From positions 62,001 to 126,000 of the forward strand of contig CALNZV010000006.1 in the NCBI GenBank assembly GCA_942491115.1: a stretch of 64,000 bases of DNA. Direction: 5' to 3'. Under the pieces are notes generated by a model. That model did not search any database, was not told where the DNA came from, and saw nothing but the letters and a program-made list of their open reading frames with translations. How positions within the stretch are numbered: the first letter of the stretch is position 1; every line of letters begins with the position of its first letter. Shown one piece after another: positions 9,097 to 18,292 of the stretch. This DNA comes from CALNZV01 sp942491115. GTDB taxonomy: Bacteria > Desulfobacterota > Desulfobacteria > Desulfobacterales > UBA5852. A program made the translations under genes and the position numbers.

Positions 9097-9780
9097 ATGG
9101 ATGTCAGGATTTTGATTGCAGATGACGAGGATAGCATACTGGACCTTCTTGCCAGATTCATGGAGAAGCTGGGCTATCATGCCGACCTGGTAACCAATGT
9201 CGGGAGTGCCCTCGAACAGATGCAGCAGAATGAATACGATATCATTCTGACCGATAAGAATATGCCTGACGTCGACGGCAGCATGGAAGGGGGGATGACT
9301 CTGGTCCGCTTTGCCAAAGAAAACATGCCCTCTGCCGAAGTGATCATGATCACCGGTTATGCAACCGTGGAAACGGCCGTCGAGGCCATGAAACTGGGTG
9401 CCTTCGACTACATCATGAAGCCGATTCCCCTCAACGAACTCAAAGAGAAGATCGAACGCATACTCGAGTACAAGAAATTCATCAATTCCGGGTATACGCT
9501 TGGCATCTATCGAACCCTGTATAACCAGGTGCTGACGCATTTGGAAAACCGGGAGGATCTTCCCGAAGACAAGGTTCAACAGATTCTGAAAACCCTGGGC
9601 GCTAAAATCGATCAAGTGTTCGGGCTTCAGAAAGAGTACGAAACCATTATTCAGGCCCAGGCCGATGCGTTGGAGAAGATCGAAGCGATTTTAGGATTTC
9701 TCGAAGATGCCATCCCTGAAGACAGTCCCTACTACGAATTGCTCGATCAGATTCGGGAAGAAGCCCGAAAACGAATTTAG
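9097..9780 (+). CDS. Single-domain response regulator with C-terminal helical extension
   Basis: 227 residues. Residues 1-125 are a receiver: acidic pair DDE at 9-11, phospho-acceptor Asp53 in IILTDKNMPD, the Thr of MITGYATVETA and Lys in YIMKPIP. The MITGYAT and FDYIMKPI forms are those of NtrC-type receivers. The remaining 100 residues have no DNA-binding motif and look helical and acidic. It follows the receiverless sigma-54 activator by about 220 bases in the same direction, so it may work with it as a split NtrC-type regulator, or act as a phosphorelay intermediate. Confidence 0.88.
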   Translation: MDVRILIADDEDSILDLLARFMEKLGYHADLVTNVGSALEQMQQNEYDIILTDKNMPDVDGSMEGGMTLVRFAKENMPSAEVIMITGYATVETAVEAMKLGAFDYIMKPIPLNELKEKIERILEYKKFINSGYTLGIYRTLYNQVLTHLENREDLPEDKVQQILKTLGAKIDQVFGLQKEYETIIQAQADALEKIEAILGFLEDAIPEDSPYYELLDQIREEARKRI

Positions 9781-9947
9781 CATATCCGTTAACGGCCCCA
9801 TCGATTCTCTTGGCTTCAGGTCGTGGCTTTGCCCCCGGCGACCTACACCCCCAACACCGGCGATGTCGGTCGACCCCAAGCAGACTGACCGGGGGATCGC
9901 TTGCCGACAACCCGGCCGGTTCGGCCTCAACCTTGAAAGGCGATTCA

Positions 9948-10307
9948 ATGGCAGATTCCAATAACACAGACCATATCAATCTCAATATCGATGCCAGTAA
10001 CCTATACCGAGAGGAAAACTATACCGATCTTCAGGTGGGGGCCATTCGCAGACTGGTGCCGGTAACGGTGGGCGGCGGTGCCGACGACAGCCGAACCGAG
10101 ATCTATATCGGCAGTACCCAGCTGATGACACCGGGGGGGCCCCTGCCTGTTCAGACCCGATTGATGGCCAATTCGTTCGAGGAAGCTCTGACCGTCTTTC
10201 CCCAGGCCATGGCCGCCGCCATAGAGGAAATGATGCGGGAAATCGAGAAAATGGCTGCGGAACAGCAGCAGGAGGACTCCCGTATCATTGTGCCCGGTCG
10301 CTCGTAA
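9948..10307 (+). CDS. Conserved hypothetical cytoplasmic protein
   Basis: 119 residues; AAAGG lies ten bases before the ATG. No signal peptide or membrane segment. Visible features are INLNIDASNLYREE near the start, a small beta-rich middle (VTVGGGADDSRTEIYIGSTQ) and a helical, Glu-rich C-terminus (MAAAIEEMMREIEKM). I do not recognise a functional family. It is the next gene after the receiver protein, about 170 bases away. Confidence 0.7.
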   Translation: MADSNNTDHINLNIDASNLYREENYTDLQVGAIRRLVPVTVGGGADDSRTEIYIGSTQLMTPGGPLPVQTRLMANSFEEALTVFPQAMAAAIEEMMREIEKMAAEQQQEDSRIIVPGRS

Positions 10308-10575
10308 ACCGGGCCTTCAATTTCCGGCGAGGTCGGAAACGTCCTCCGACAGACCCGATGCCAGCAGCCAGCCGGGTGTCGGCTTTCAAGAAAGTCCGGT
10401 GCTCCGGATATCCCCAGATCCGCGCTTTTCGAGGGTTACCGGTGATCGGGGGCTCCGGCCCCGTTGCAAAGCCTTTACATCGATCACGAATGGCTTTACG
10501 TTCCAGTCTGTTCGTCATTCCCGTAGGCAACCCGTTAAATCGCCTTGGTGCTGTTGACCCCGACCCCCCTATCCG

Positions 10576-11121
10576 ATGATGTCCACCTCAAGCTTACCGA
10601 TTATCAATGCCTACTGGGTGTCCCCCGGACAGCTGATGGCTGGAGAGTACCCGGGCGCCAAGGACCCCATGGAAGCCCACCGCAAAATATACGGTTTGCT
10701 TCAACTCGGGATTCGCACCTTCATCAATCTCATGGAGCCGGGTGAAATAGACCGGTATGGAAGGATCTTTTCCCCTTACGAGCCCATAGTGGAGCGGATC
10801 ACCGGGGATCTTGGAATTCCGGCCACCTGTGTTCAATTTCCCATCCGTGACATGGATGTGCCCGATATCAAAACCATGAGCGCCATCCTCGGCAATATCG
10901 ACTGGGCCCAGGCTGCCAATCGCCCGGCATATGTCCATTGTCTGGCCGGTTTGGGGCGCACCGGAACCGTGGTTGGATGTTGGCTCATCCGACATGGGAT
11001 CGCCACCCGTGAAGATGCTATCGACCACATCGAGAGGCTCCGGCGCTATGCCGGCAACGCCCACCTCTCCTCTCCCCAGAGCGACGTCCAACGGCACATG
11101 ATTACCCACTGGCCGGAATAA
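10576..11121 (+). CDS. Dual-specificity/tyrosine phosphatase-like protein
   Basis: 181 residues. The catalytic loop HCLAGLGRTG (Cys122 nucleophile, Arg128) matches the HCxxGxxRT signature of protein tyrosine and dual-specificity phosphatases, and the Asp-rich loop PIRDMDVPD some 30 residues before supplies the likely general acid. No signal peptide, so it acts in the cytoplasm. Bacterial members dephosphorylate proteins, phosphoinositides or small molecules; the substrate here cannot be told. Two ATGs lie in tandem at the start and no strong ribosome site is visible. Confidence 0.85.
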   Translation: MMSTSSLPIINAYWVSPGQLMAGEYPGAKDPMEAHRKIYGLLQLGIRTFINLMEPGEIDRYGRIFSPYEPIVERITGDLGIPATCVQFPIRDMDVPDIKTMSAILGNIDWAQAANRPAYVHCLAGLGRTGTVVGCWLIRHGIATREDAIDHIERLRRYAGNAHLSSPQSDVQRHMITHWPE

Positions 11122-11504
11122 TCCCATCGAATTCATCTTTTTTTACCTTCCATATGCGAAATCGACCTACTGCTGGGTCGTTTCCGGATCTATTTTCTCT
11201 CCCGTATCGAATCGATGATTCATCCGGTTTTACGGTTTTCTTCCAATGGCCAATAAAAAGGGCACGCGGTGACATCTATTTAAAAAAAGAATAAATCCAA
11301 CTTCTGGTTATCTAAATGGGGGGTGAACCCCAGTTCGACGATATATCCATCACCGAGAACCTGCCCCGGCGCCCTGTCTGGTCCCCATTTGTCTTCATCG
11401 GCCCCGATTCCTCTTGAAGTCCGCTCTGGGGTTCACTATCCTCTTGTCATTCAGTCCATTGTCCGGCTGTGATGTCTTGGTATTTGGCGATATTCCGAGG
11501 ACGG
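11122..11504. other. Intergenic stretch with an AT-rich patch
   Basis: No gene seen. An AT-rich patch at about 11262-11310 (within otherwise GC-rich sequence) may contain a promoter for the gene at 11505, but no clear -35/-10 pair stands out. Confidence 0.4.
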
Positions 11505-12602
11505 ATGACGCACTCCCTGCTGATATACGGAGCCAACGGTTACACGGGCCGCCTCGTGGCAGCACAGGCTGTCGAAGCGGGCCTTCGCCCTGTGCTGGCC
11601 GGCCGAAACCGAGGTGCCGTGGCCGGAACGGCCGGGGCACTCGGACTGGACTATCGAATCGCCGATCTTGGAGATGGCGCCGGTCTCGATGTCATCCTCG
11701 GCGACGTCTCGGCGGTTCTTCACTGCGCCGGGCCCTTTATCCATACGGCCCTGCCAATGGCCGCCGCCTGCCTCAGAACCGGCACCCACTATCTGGATAT
11801 CACCGGAGAGATTCCGGTTTTCGAGGCCCTTGGTCGATTGGATGGCCAGGCGGCGACGAGGGGGATCGTCATCCTTCCGGGAGCTGGGTTCGATGTCGTT
11901 CCCTCCGACTGTCTCGCCGCTCATCTGGTCCACCGCCTTCCCGGGGCGACCCATCTCACTCTGGCCTTCACCGGTCTGTCTGGCGGCCTTTCCCGGGGAA
12001 CGTCAAAGACCATGGTAGAGTACCTGGGGCAGGATGTTCTCGTTCGCGAGAACCATCGACTGAAATCGATCAGACCGGGAGAGCGGGTGCGGTGGATCGA
12101 TTTCGGTGAGGTCCGCCGCCTCTCCACCGCCATTTCCTGGGGGGATGTCGCCACCGCCTATGTCAGCACCGGTGTCCCCAATATCGAGGTCTTCATGGGA
12201 GTGCCGGGCTCGGTGCCGGCGGTCCTCAGGCTCAGTGGTTTTGTTGCGCCCATTCTCCGAACCCGATGGATGAAACGACAGATTCACCAATGGATCGAGA
12301 AGCGCATCATCGGTCCGACGGACCAAGAGCGTCACCGTTCCCGGTCCCTCCTGTGGGGACGGGCCGAGGGACCCGGAGGCAAAGCGGTGGAGTCCCGTCT
12401 GACCACCCCCAACGGGTATTCCCTGACCGCTGCTACGGCCGTCGAGATTGCCTGTGCTGCAGCCGCCGGCCGCATTGATCCGGGATTTCAGACCCCGTCC
12501 CTTGCCCTGGGGAAGGATTTTATTCTGACCATCGACGGGTGCTACCGCCGCGATTATCGGCCATCGGGCGGCAGGGAGACCCACCCAGGGGACGCGACTT
12601 AG
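11505..12602 (+). CDS. Saccharopine dehydrogenase-like NAD(P)-binding protein
   Basis: 365 residues. An N-terminal Rossmann fold starts at LLIYGANGYTGRLVA, with LAGRN after the second strand and VLHCAGPF after the fourth, all characteristic of the saccharopine dehydrogenase/trans-acting enoyl reductase family. HYLDITGE and GFDVVPSDCLA are also family hallmarks. The start at ATG 11505 is preceded by GAGG and places the glycine motif near the N-terminus. Homologues in bacteria are mostly uncharacterised oxidoreductases, some linked to lipid metabolism; no neighbour narrows the substrate. Confidence 0.85.
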   Translation: MTHSLLIYGANGYTGRLVAAQAVEAGLRPVLAGRNRGAVAGTAGALGLDYRIADLGDGAGLDVILGDVSAVLHCAGPFIHTALPMAAACLRTGTHYLDITGEIPVFEALGRLDGQAATRGIVILPGAGFDVVPSDCLAAHLVHRLPGATHLTLAFTGLSGGLSRGTSKTMVEYLGQDVLVRENHRLKSIRPGERVRWIDFGEVRRLSTAISWGDVATAYVSTGVPNIEVFMGVPGSVPAVLRLSGFVAPILRTRWMKRQIHQWIEKRIIGPTDQERHRSRSLLWGRAEGPGGKAVESRLTTPNGYSLTAATAVEIACAAAAGRIDPGFQTPSLALGKDFILTIDGCYRRDYRPSGGRETHPGDAT

Positions 12603-12831
12603 ACTGCTGCCGTTGAGGCGGATCGCAACCGGAATCCAACGGCTGAACCGATCCCTAATGCCTGTCACCTGTGTTTGAAACCCTCTATCCGGACAAAGAC
12701 TATCACCCCCTCTATCTCGGTGAGATCCAGGCCTATTTGAGATGAAAGGGTCGACCGCCGCCGGAGTCCCGTGAGCGGTGGGTTCCGATTGCCCGAGACA
12801 GCGGCCGACCGTCAGGTTGGGAAAGCGATAG

Positions 12832-13089
12832 TCACTTGGTGCCGACCATTTGACCCATGGCCTCGGGGCTCCTCGGGCCTATTGGTGGGCTGGATTCCGC
12901 CTCCGCTTGGAGTCGATGATCACGGTGCGTGTCGGTGACGGCACTGATCCCGCCCACCGCCGCGAGAGCGCCGATGATGGCCAGCCCGACGGCGGGAAAA
13001 AGAATCACAAACGCCTCCGCCTGGGTCGGTGCACAGACGGCGGTCAGAAAAACGGCGGCGATGATCAATACGGCGGTTTTTTTCAGCAT
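12832..13089 (-). CDS. Small exported or membrane hypothetical protein
   Basis: 85 residues with AGGAGG upstream. A signal peptide (MLKKTAVLIIAAVFLTAVCAP) is followed by a second hydrophobic, Gly/Ala-rich segment (FVILFPAVGLAIIGALAAVGG) and a short hydrophilic tail. This is a glycine-zipper-like membrane insertion. No family recognised. It is divergent from the GAF sigma-54 activator. Confidence 0.7.
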   Translation of the reverse strand: MLKKTAVLIIAAVFLTAVCAPTQAEAFVILFPAVGLAIIGALAAVGGISAVTDTHRDHRLQAEAESSPPIGPRSPEAMGQMVGTK

Positions 13090-13240
13090 GGTATCCTCCT
13101 GATCCTGGTGGGCACAACAGGGAGTGCCCGTTTGGTGAGACCGGCAGCCAAGGCCGATCGTTACCTCCAGATCAGGCATAGATCGTGCCAGATAAACAAA
13201 ACTAAAAATATCAGGCCTTTAAATAGAAAGCCGTTTTTTG

Positions 13241-13256
13241 CTGTTAAATTTGACAG
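13241..13256. promoter_or_regulatory. Dyad CTGT-N8-ACAG (LexA-box-like or activator operator), copy 1
   Basis: CTGTTAAATTTGACAG fits the CTGT-N8-ACAG form of gamma-proteobacterial LexA boxes. A near copy begins exactly 52 bases downstream, both before the gene at 13323. Which protein binds is unknown. Confidence 0.45.
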
Positions 13257-13292
13257 AAATGACTATTATTTTTGATAGATTGTTCGATATTA

Positions 13293-13308
13293 CTGTTAAA
13301 TATTGCAG
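13293..13308. promoter_or_regulatory. Dyad CTGT-N8-GCAG, copy 2
   Basis: CTGTTAAATATTGCAG repeats the first nine bases of the copy at 13241 and its terminal CAG. It ends 14 bases before the start codon at 13323, where a bound protein would block expression; autoregulation is an alternative to LexA. Confidence 0.4.
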
Positions 13309-13322
13309 ATATTGGGGGCGCC

Positions 13323-14900
13323 ATGATCGACGACAAAGAGTTTTTCCGGGAAGCCACGATCCGAATTTGCGGCAGTCTCGAAATCGAAAAAGCCCTCTGG
13401 CAGCTTCTTACCTATCTGGCCCGTTGGATGCCTGTCGACATGATGGCTTTTCATGTCTACGACCGGGAGCAAGGCATGGTGGAGACCGTTGCCATGGCCT
13501 CTCACGATGGTGCCCAGGCCATGTCCGTCAAGACGATGCTGCCCGGGGCCATGCGGGAGGAAATGGAGGCCAGGCATCGATCCCCATATTGGATTGCCAA
13601 ACGATGGAGCGATTCTGGCACTGCCAGCCTTGTCATCGAAAGCCTGGGTCGCCTCAACTCCCAGGTAAGTTGTGCCGAGCTTTGTGGAGCCATGGGATCG
13701 GGCATCGTCCTGCGGCTCACCGTGGAGGGGGATCCTGTCGGTGCCATCGATATCAGCAGTTGCGGCGAAGACCAATACACCGAGGAGCATGCAAGGCTCC
13801 TGGCGCAGTTGAACGACCCCCTGGCCATTGCCTTGTCAAACAGTCTCAGGTACCGGGAAGTGTTGGAGATGCAACGACTTCTGGCGGACGACAAACAGTA
13901 TCTCGAAAATGAGCTCAGGGACACCCGGGGCAGCGAGGTGATCGGAGCGGATTTCGGACTCAGGGGCGTGATGGACTTGGTTCGGCAGGTGGCTTCCACG
14001 TCCAGTCCGGTCCTGCTCCTTGGAGAAACCGGCACCGGAAAGGAAGTCGTCGCCGGCGCCGTCCACCACGCCTCCCGGCGACGAGAGGGTCCACTTATAA
14101 AAGTCAATTGCGGGGCCATTCCCCAGACCCTTATGGACAGTGAACTCTTCGGCCACGAGAAAGGGGCATTTACCGGGGCCGTCGCCCTCAAGAGAGGGCG
14201 ATTCGAGCGGGCCCACTTCGGCACCATTTTTTTGGACGAAATTGGCGAGTTGTCCCCGGAGGCCCAGGTCCGTCTGCTCAGAGTGCTCCAGGAAAAAGAG
14301 ATCGAACGGGTAGGGGGAAGCGACACCGTCCCTGTGGATATTCGGGTGGTGGCGGCCACCCATCGGGATTTGTCTGTCATGGTGAAGGACGGGCGATTCC
14401 GGGAAGATCTTTTTTTCAGAATAGGCGTTTTTCCCATTGCGATTCCGCCCCTTCGTCATCGGCGGGAGGATATCCCTACCCTGGTTCAGCATTTCATGCG
14501 GAAAAAATACCGGGAGCTGGGCCTCAAGGGAATCCCGAGTCTGGCACCGATGGGCATGGATGCCCTGATGGCCTATGAGTGGCCAGGCAATGTGCGGGAG
14601 CTCGAAAACGCCGTCGAGCGTGCGATGATCCTCTATGACGGCCGCCATCTTTGCTTTGACGATTTGGGTGTCCCCGGGACGGCAGAAAGACGTCCCTTAT
14701 CGCCACCTGCGCCTTCCGGCCCCTACCGGCTGGATGACGTCATGGCGGCCCACATTCGAAAAGCCATGGAGACCGCTGGTGGCCGTGTCGAGGGCAGGGG
14801 AGGGGCAGCCGAACTCCTTGGGGTCAAACCGGGCACCCTGCGCCATCGAATGCGAAAGATGGGCATCCCCTTCGGCAGAACCGTCGATTATCCCAATTGA
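13323..14900 (+). CDS. GAF-domain sigma-54-dependent activator (FhlA/NorR-like architecture)
   Basis: 525 residues. Residues about 10-180 form a GAF-type sensor (FHVYDREQGMVETVA; IGAIDIS-like strand VGAIDISSC). The AAA+ domain follows with Walker A GETGTGKE (from residue 234), GAFTGA (from about 281), FLDEIGELSP and WPGNVRELENAVERA. The C-terminal HTH is AAELLGVKPGTLRHRMRKMGI. This layout is that of FhlA and NorR, which sense small molecules through GAF and activate sigma-54 promoters. The GAF holds several Cys residues (SCAELCG, SSCG) that might bind metal or sense redox state. The ATG at 13323 is chosen from GGGGG upstream and domain length. Confidence 0.93.
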   Translation: MIDDKEFFREATIRICGSLEIEKALWQLLTYLARWMPVDMMAFHVYDREQGMVETVAMASHDGAQAMSVKTMLPGAMREEMEARHRSPYWIAKRWSDSGTASLVIESLGRLNSQVSCAELCGAMGSGIVLRLTVEGDPVGAIDISSCGEDQYTEEHARLLAQLNDPLAIALSNSLRYREVLEMQRLLADDKQYLENELRDTRGSEVIGADFGLRGVMDLVRQVASTSSPVLLLGETGTGKEVVAGAVHHASRRREGPLIKVNCGAIPQTLMDSELFGHEKGAFTGAVALKRGRFERAHFGTIFLDEIGELSPEAQVRLLRVLQEKEIERVGGSDTVPVDIRVVAATHRDLSVMVKDGRFREDLFFRIGVFPIAIPPLRHRREDIPTLVQHFMRKKYRELGLKGIPSLAPMGMDALMAYEWPGNVRELENAVERAMILYDGRHLCFDDLGVPGTAERRPLSPPAPSGPYRLDDVMAAHIRKAMETAGGRVEGRGGAAELLGVKPGTLRHRMRKMGIPFGRTVDYPN

Positions 14901-15000
14901 GCGCCTTCCCCAAGGCACCCGATTCCCTTGAAAAGACTGGACAGGGTTTGCTGTTTGGCGTATAGCCCGTGGGCTTTAGACTCTACACTTGGAGAAAACC

Positions 15001-16830
15001 GTGACACCCCAAAGAGCGTTCAACGACAGGATACGGAACATCGCCATCATTGCCCATGTCGACCATGGAAAAACCACCCTGGTGGATGCCATGTTCCGTC
15101 AAAGCGGCCTTTTTCGTGACGGCCAGATGGTAGCCGAGCGATTGATGGACAATCTCGAACTGGAAAGGGAGCGGGGCATCACCATCGCTGCCAAAAACTG
15201 TTCGGTGATCTGGAACGATGTCAAGGTCAACATCATCGATACCCCCGGTCATGCCGACTTCGGCGGGGAGGTGGAGCGGGCCCTTTCCATGGCCGACGGT
15301 GCCCTCCTGTTGGTGGACGCCTCGGAAGGACCCCTGCCTCAGACCCGATTTGTTCTGGAGAAAACCCTTGCCGCAGGGCTCAAAGTGATCGTGGTGATCA
15401 ATAAGATCGACCGTAAGGATGCTAGGGCCATGGCGGTCCTGGATGAAATCTACGATCTGTTCATCGATCTCGATGCCAATGAGAAACAGCTGGACTTTCC
15501 CTATCTTTTCGCTATCGGTCGGGATGGAACGGCCCAGAAGACTCCGGAAGGCAAGGGCGAGAACTTGAAACCCCTCTTCGAGATGGTGTTGTCGGAAATA
15601 CCGGCGCCGGGGTTCGACCCGGACGCCCCTTTCCAGATGCTGGTCTCGGATTTGGGATATTCCGACTACCTGGGGCGTCTGGCGGTGGGGCGGGTGGTGA
15701 ACGGGCGGGTGCGCGCCAACGAGAGTCTCGTCTGCGTGGGGGAGGACGGGAAAGAGCTTCCCTTGAGGGTCTCCCGACTGCAGACTTATGGGGGGCCGGC
15801 ATTGACGTCGGTGGAAGCTGCCGATCCCGGTGACATCATCGTCCTCTCCGGGATCGATAACGTGAAAATCGGAGATACCATCTGCACCCGTGGACAGTCC
15901 CGGGCTCTCAAACGCATCGCAGTGGACGAACCCACCGTCTCCATGAAGTTTACCATCAATTCGTCCCCGTTTTCCGGGCGGGAGGGCTCCCTGGTGCAAT
16001 CCAGCAAGATCCGGGAGCGGCTGCTCAAGGAAACCTTGATGAACGTGGCCGTTCAGGTGGAGGAAACCGAAAACCGTGATGTCTTCCTCGTCAAGGGGCG
16101 GGGAGAATTTCAGATGGCGATTTTGATCGAGACCATGCGGCGGGAGGGATTCGAGTTGTCAGTGGGTCGCCCCGAAGTGATTTTCAAGGAGAAGGACGGT
16201 GCGCGGTTGGAACCCGTCGAAAAGCTCTTCATCGACTGTGATGAGGAGTTTTTGGGTGTCGTCACCGAGAAGCTTTCCGCCCGCAAGGGTCAGCTGACCA
16301 CCCTGGTCAACCGCGGCAGCGGCCGGGTTCGACTGGAGTTTTCCATCCCTTCCCGGGCCCTGATCGGCTACCGGGACGAGTTTTTAACCGACACCAAAGG
16401 CACCGGCATCCTCAATACCTATTTTGACGGATACGATGCCTTTCGGGGGGATATTCCCAGTCGGTTCTCAGGCTCCATCGTCTCGGACCGACAGGGGGCG
16501 GCCGTGGCCTATGCCCTTTTCAACCTGGAACCCCGTGGCCTGTTGTTCATTCAACCCGGCGACCCGGTCTACGAGGGAATGATTTTCGGCGAGCACAACC
16601 GGGCCACCGAACTCAATGCCAATCCTTGCAAGGAAAAAAAGCTTACCAACATCCGGGCGGCGGGACGGGACGAAAATGTCATCCTCTCTCCGGTCCGGCC
16701 CATGACCCTCGAACGGGCCATCCATTTTATCCGGGAGGACGAAATGGTGGAAGTCACACCGAAATCCATCCGTCTCCGGAAATCGGTGCTTCCTGCCTCC
16801 CAGCGCCATCGGATGCGCCATCAGAAATAG
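15001..16830 (+). CDS. typA: Ribosome-associated translational GTPase TypA/BipA
   Basis: 609 residues, the usual length for TypA. G1 is AHVDHGKT (18-25), switch II DTPGHADFGGEVERAL, G4 NKIDR, and the C-terminal half carries family sequences such as GRGEFQMAILIETMRREGFE, PSRALIGYRDEFLT and NIRAAGRDE near the end. BipA binds 70S ribosomes and aids 50S assembly and stress or cold growth in E. coli. The GTG at 15001 is preceded by GGAG with six bases between; an upstream TTG at 14989 would contain that ribosome site. It is a single-gene unit. Confidence 0.96.
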   Translation: MTPQRAFNDRIRNIAIIAHVDHGKTTLVDAMFRQSGLFRDGQMVAERLMDNLELERERGITIAAKNCSVIWNDVKVNIIDTPGHADFGGEVERALSMADGALLLVDASEGPLPQTRFVLEKTLAAGLKVIVVINKIDRKDARAMAVLDEIYDLFIDLDANEKQLDFPYLFAIGRDGTAQKTPEGKGENLKPLFEMVLSEIPAPGFDPDAPFQMLVSDLGYSDYLGRLAVGRVVNGRVRANESLVCVGEDGKELPLRVSRLQTYGGPALTSVEAADPGDIIVLSGIDNVKIGDTICTRGQSRALKRIAVDEPTVSMKFTINSSPFSGREGSLVQSSKIRERLLKETLMNVAVQVEETENRDVFLVKGRGEFQMAILIETMRREGFELSVGRPEVIFKEKDGARLEPVEKLFIDCDEEFLGVVTEKLSARKGQLTTLVNRGSGRVRLEFSIPSRALIGYRDEFLTDTKGTGILNTYFDGYDAFRGDIPSRFSGSIVSDRQGAAVAYALFNLEPRGLLFIQPGDPVYEGMIFGEHNRATELNANPCKEKKLTNIRAAGRDENVILSPVRPMTLERAIHFIREDEMVEVTPKSIRLRKSVLPASQRHRMRHQK

Positions 16831-17154
16831 CGACCTGCCCTCCGCCGATACCCTCACATACAGCACCCGACGCCTTTGAGATCCGCTGTAGCGCCGGTTA
16901 AACGGTCAGGATTGCCGGCGGCTTTTCAGAACCGCACCGGGCTCAGGGGGTATGGGGTCTATTGCCGGCGCCGACGCGAGAGATCCCGATCTCTTCTATT
17001 CATCGGGACTGGCGGTCCGCCGGGAGACGGCTGGATCGGTTGACGGGGACAGAGAACCGGCTTAAAGAGGAGGGTACCAATTGATGCGGAACGCTCAGCC
17101 GCACCCGCATCCTTCAGGGAAATGATAGAGAAACCGCCAAACAGGGGGATACCC
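16831..17154. other. Intergenic stretch with possible tiny leader frame
   Basis: No gene of normal size. GAGGAGG near 17072 precedes an ATG at 17084 that opens a 13-codon frame (Pro/His-rich) whose stop overlaps an ATG at 17122 in frame with the next gene. It could be a leader or simply a chance frame. Confidence 0.35.
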
Positions 17155-18033
17155 ATGACGGCACCGACACTTTCCGACCATCCTTCAGACTGGGTCCGGC
17201 AGCTCATCGGGTCTTTCGTCAGCAGTTCCAAGGGCAACGATCTTAAGTATCTGAAAATGGAGCCGGCCTTCGACGCCCCCCTGGTGGGTTTTTCGAGCGG
17301 TGCCGACCCCCTCTACGATGAGTACGTCGCCCACATCGGGGATTTTTATCTCAAACCCGTCGATATCTTTCAGAAAGCCTTTCCGGACCAAACCGGTGTT
17401 ACCCCCGAGGATCTCACCGTAATCAGCTGGATTCTTCCCTCCACTGCCAAAACCAGGGAGGAGCAATCCGCCCGGGACAAGCGACCTTCCCCCCGATGGG
17501 CCCGAACCAGGGATTTCGGGGAGTCATTTAACGAAGCGCTGCGTCGGCATGTGGTGGACGCGTTAGACCGATCGGGAGTATCCGCCGTCGCTCCGATGCT
17601 GGCCGACTTCTGGGAGAAAAAGATGGAAGGACCCTATGCTCCCTGTTCCAACTGGTCGGAAAGGCATGCTGCCTACGCTGCTGGGCTTGGCACCTTCGGT
17701 CTTTGTGACGGTTTGATCACCCCGGTTGGAAAAGCCGTCCGAATCGGCTCGGTGGTGGCCAGGATTCGGATCCAACCATCCCTCAGGCCATACAACGATC
17801 CCCATGCCTACTGCCTTCACTTCTCACAGGGTACCTGCGGAAAGTGCATCGACCGGTGTCCGGTCAATGCACTGAGCCCCGAGGGTCACGACAAGAGCCG
17901 CTGCATGCAATACACCGAGCACGCCATGAGGGAATTCATGGTCCGCGAATATCGGATCGACACCCATGCCTGCGGCCTGTGTCAGTGCGACGTTCCCTGT
18001 ATGGACCATATCCCCCATCCCTCCGAGGGATAA
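17155..18033 (+). CDS. QueG-like 4Fe-4S oxidoreductase family protein
   Basis: About 292 residues. The C-terminal third holds a ferredoxin-type cluster motif CGKCIDRCPVNAL, a further Cys in SRCMQYTEH and a final CGLCQCDVPC, which together can bind two [4Fe-4S] clusters as in epoxyqueuosine reductase QueG. ASGLGTFG-type sequence (AAGLGTFGLCDGLITPVG) and RIGSVVA before it are also QueG-like. The N-terminal part is less similar, and many such paralogues in anaerobes are not queuosine enzymes, so the reaction is not assigned. Start at ATG 17155 after GGGGGA; an ATG at 17122 is possible. Confidence 0.8.
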   Translation: MTAPTLSDHPSDWVRQLIGSFVSSSKGNDLKYLKMEPAFDAPLVGFSSGADPLYDEYVAHIGDFYLKPVDIFQKAFPDQTGVTPEDLTVISWILPSTAKTREEQSARDKRPSPRWARTRDFGESFNEALRRHVVDALDRSGVSAVAPMLADFWEKKMEGPYAPCSNWSERHAAYAAGLGTFGLCDGLITPVGKAVRIGSVVARIRIQPSLRPYNDPHAYCLHFSQGTCGKCIDRCPVNALSPEGHDKSRCMQYTEHAMREFMVREYRIDTHACGLCQCDVPCMDHIPHPSEG

Positions 18034-18292
18034 GACGATTTTCCGGGAGGCGCTTTCCGCCGGTCTCGAATCCGTCGGGTGGGTGACCCATGGCGCTGAC
18101 CCGGCCGGTTTCGATTTCCCATGCATCGCCCTTGCCAACCCTTTTTGATGCGCCAATGTTGATAGGGTCAGTCCGGTGATCGCCTGCCGACGCCGATTTC
18201 TTGCACCCTTAGAATTCTCTGCCGGTGCCTGCCGCTGCTGCCCCTTGCAGGGGGGACCCGACACGACACCTCTCGACATGGAGGGAGGGGGA

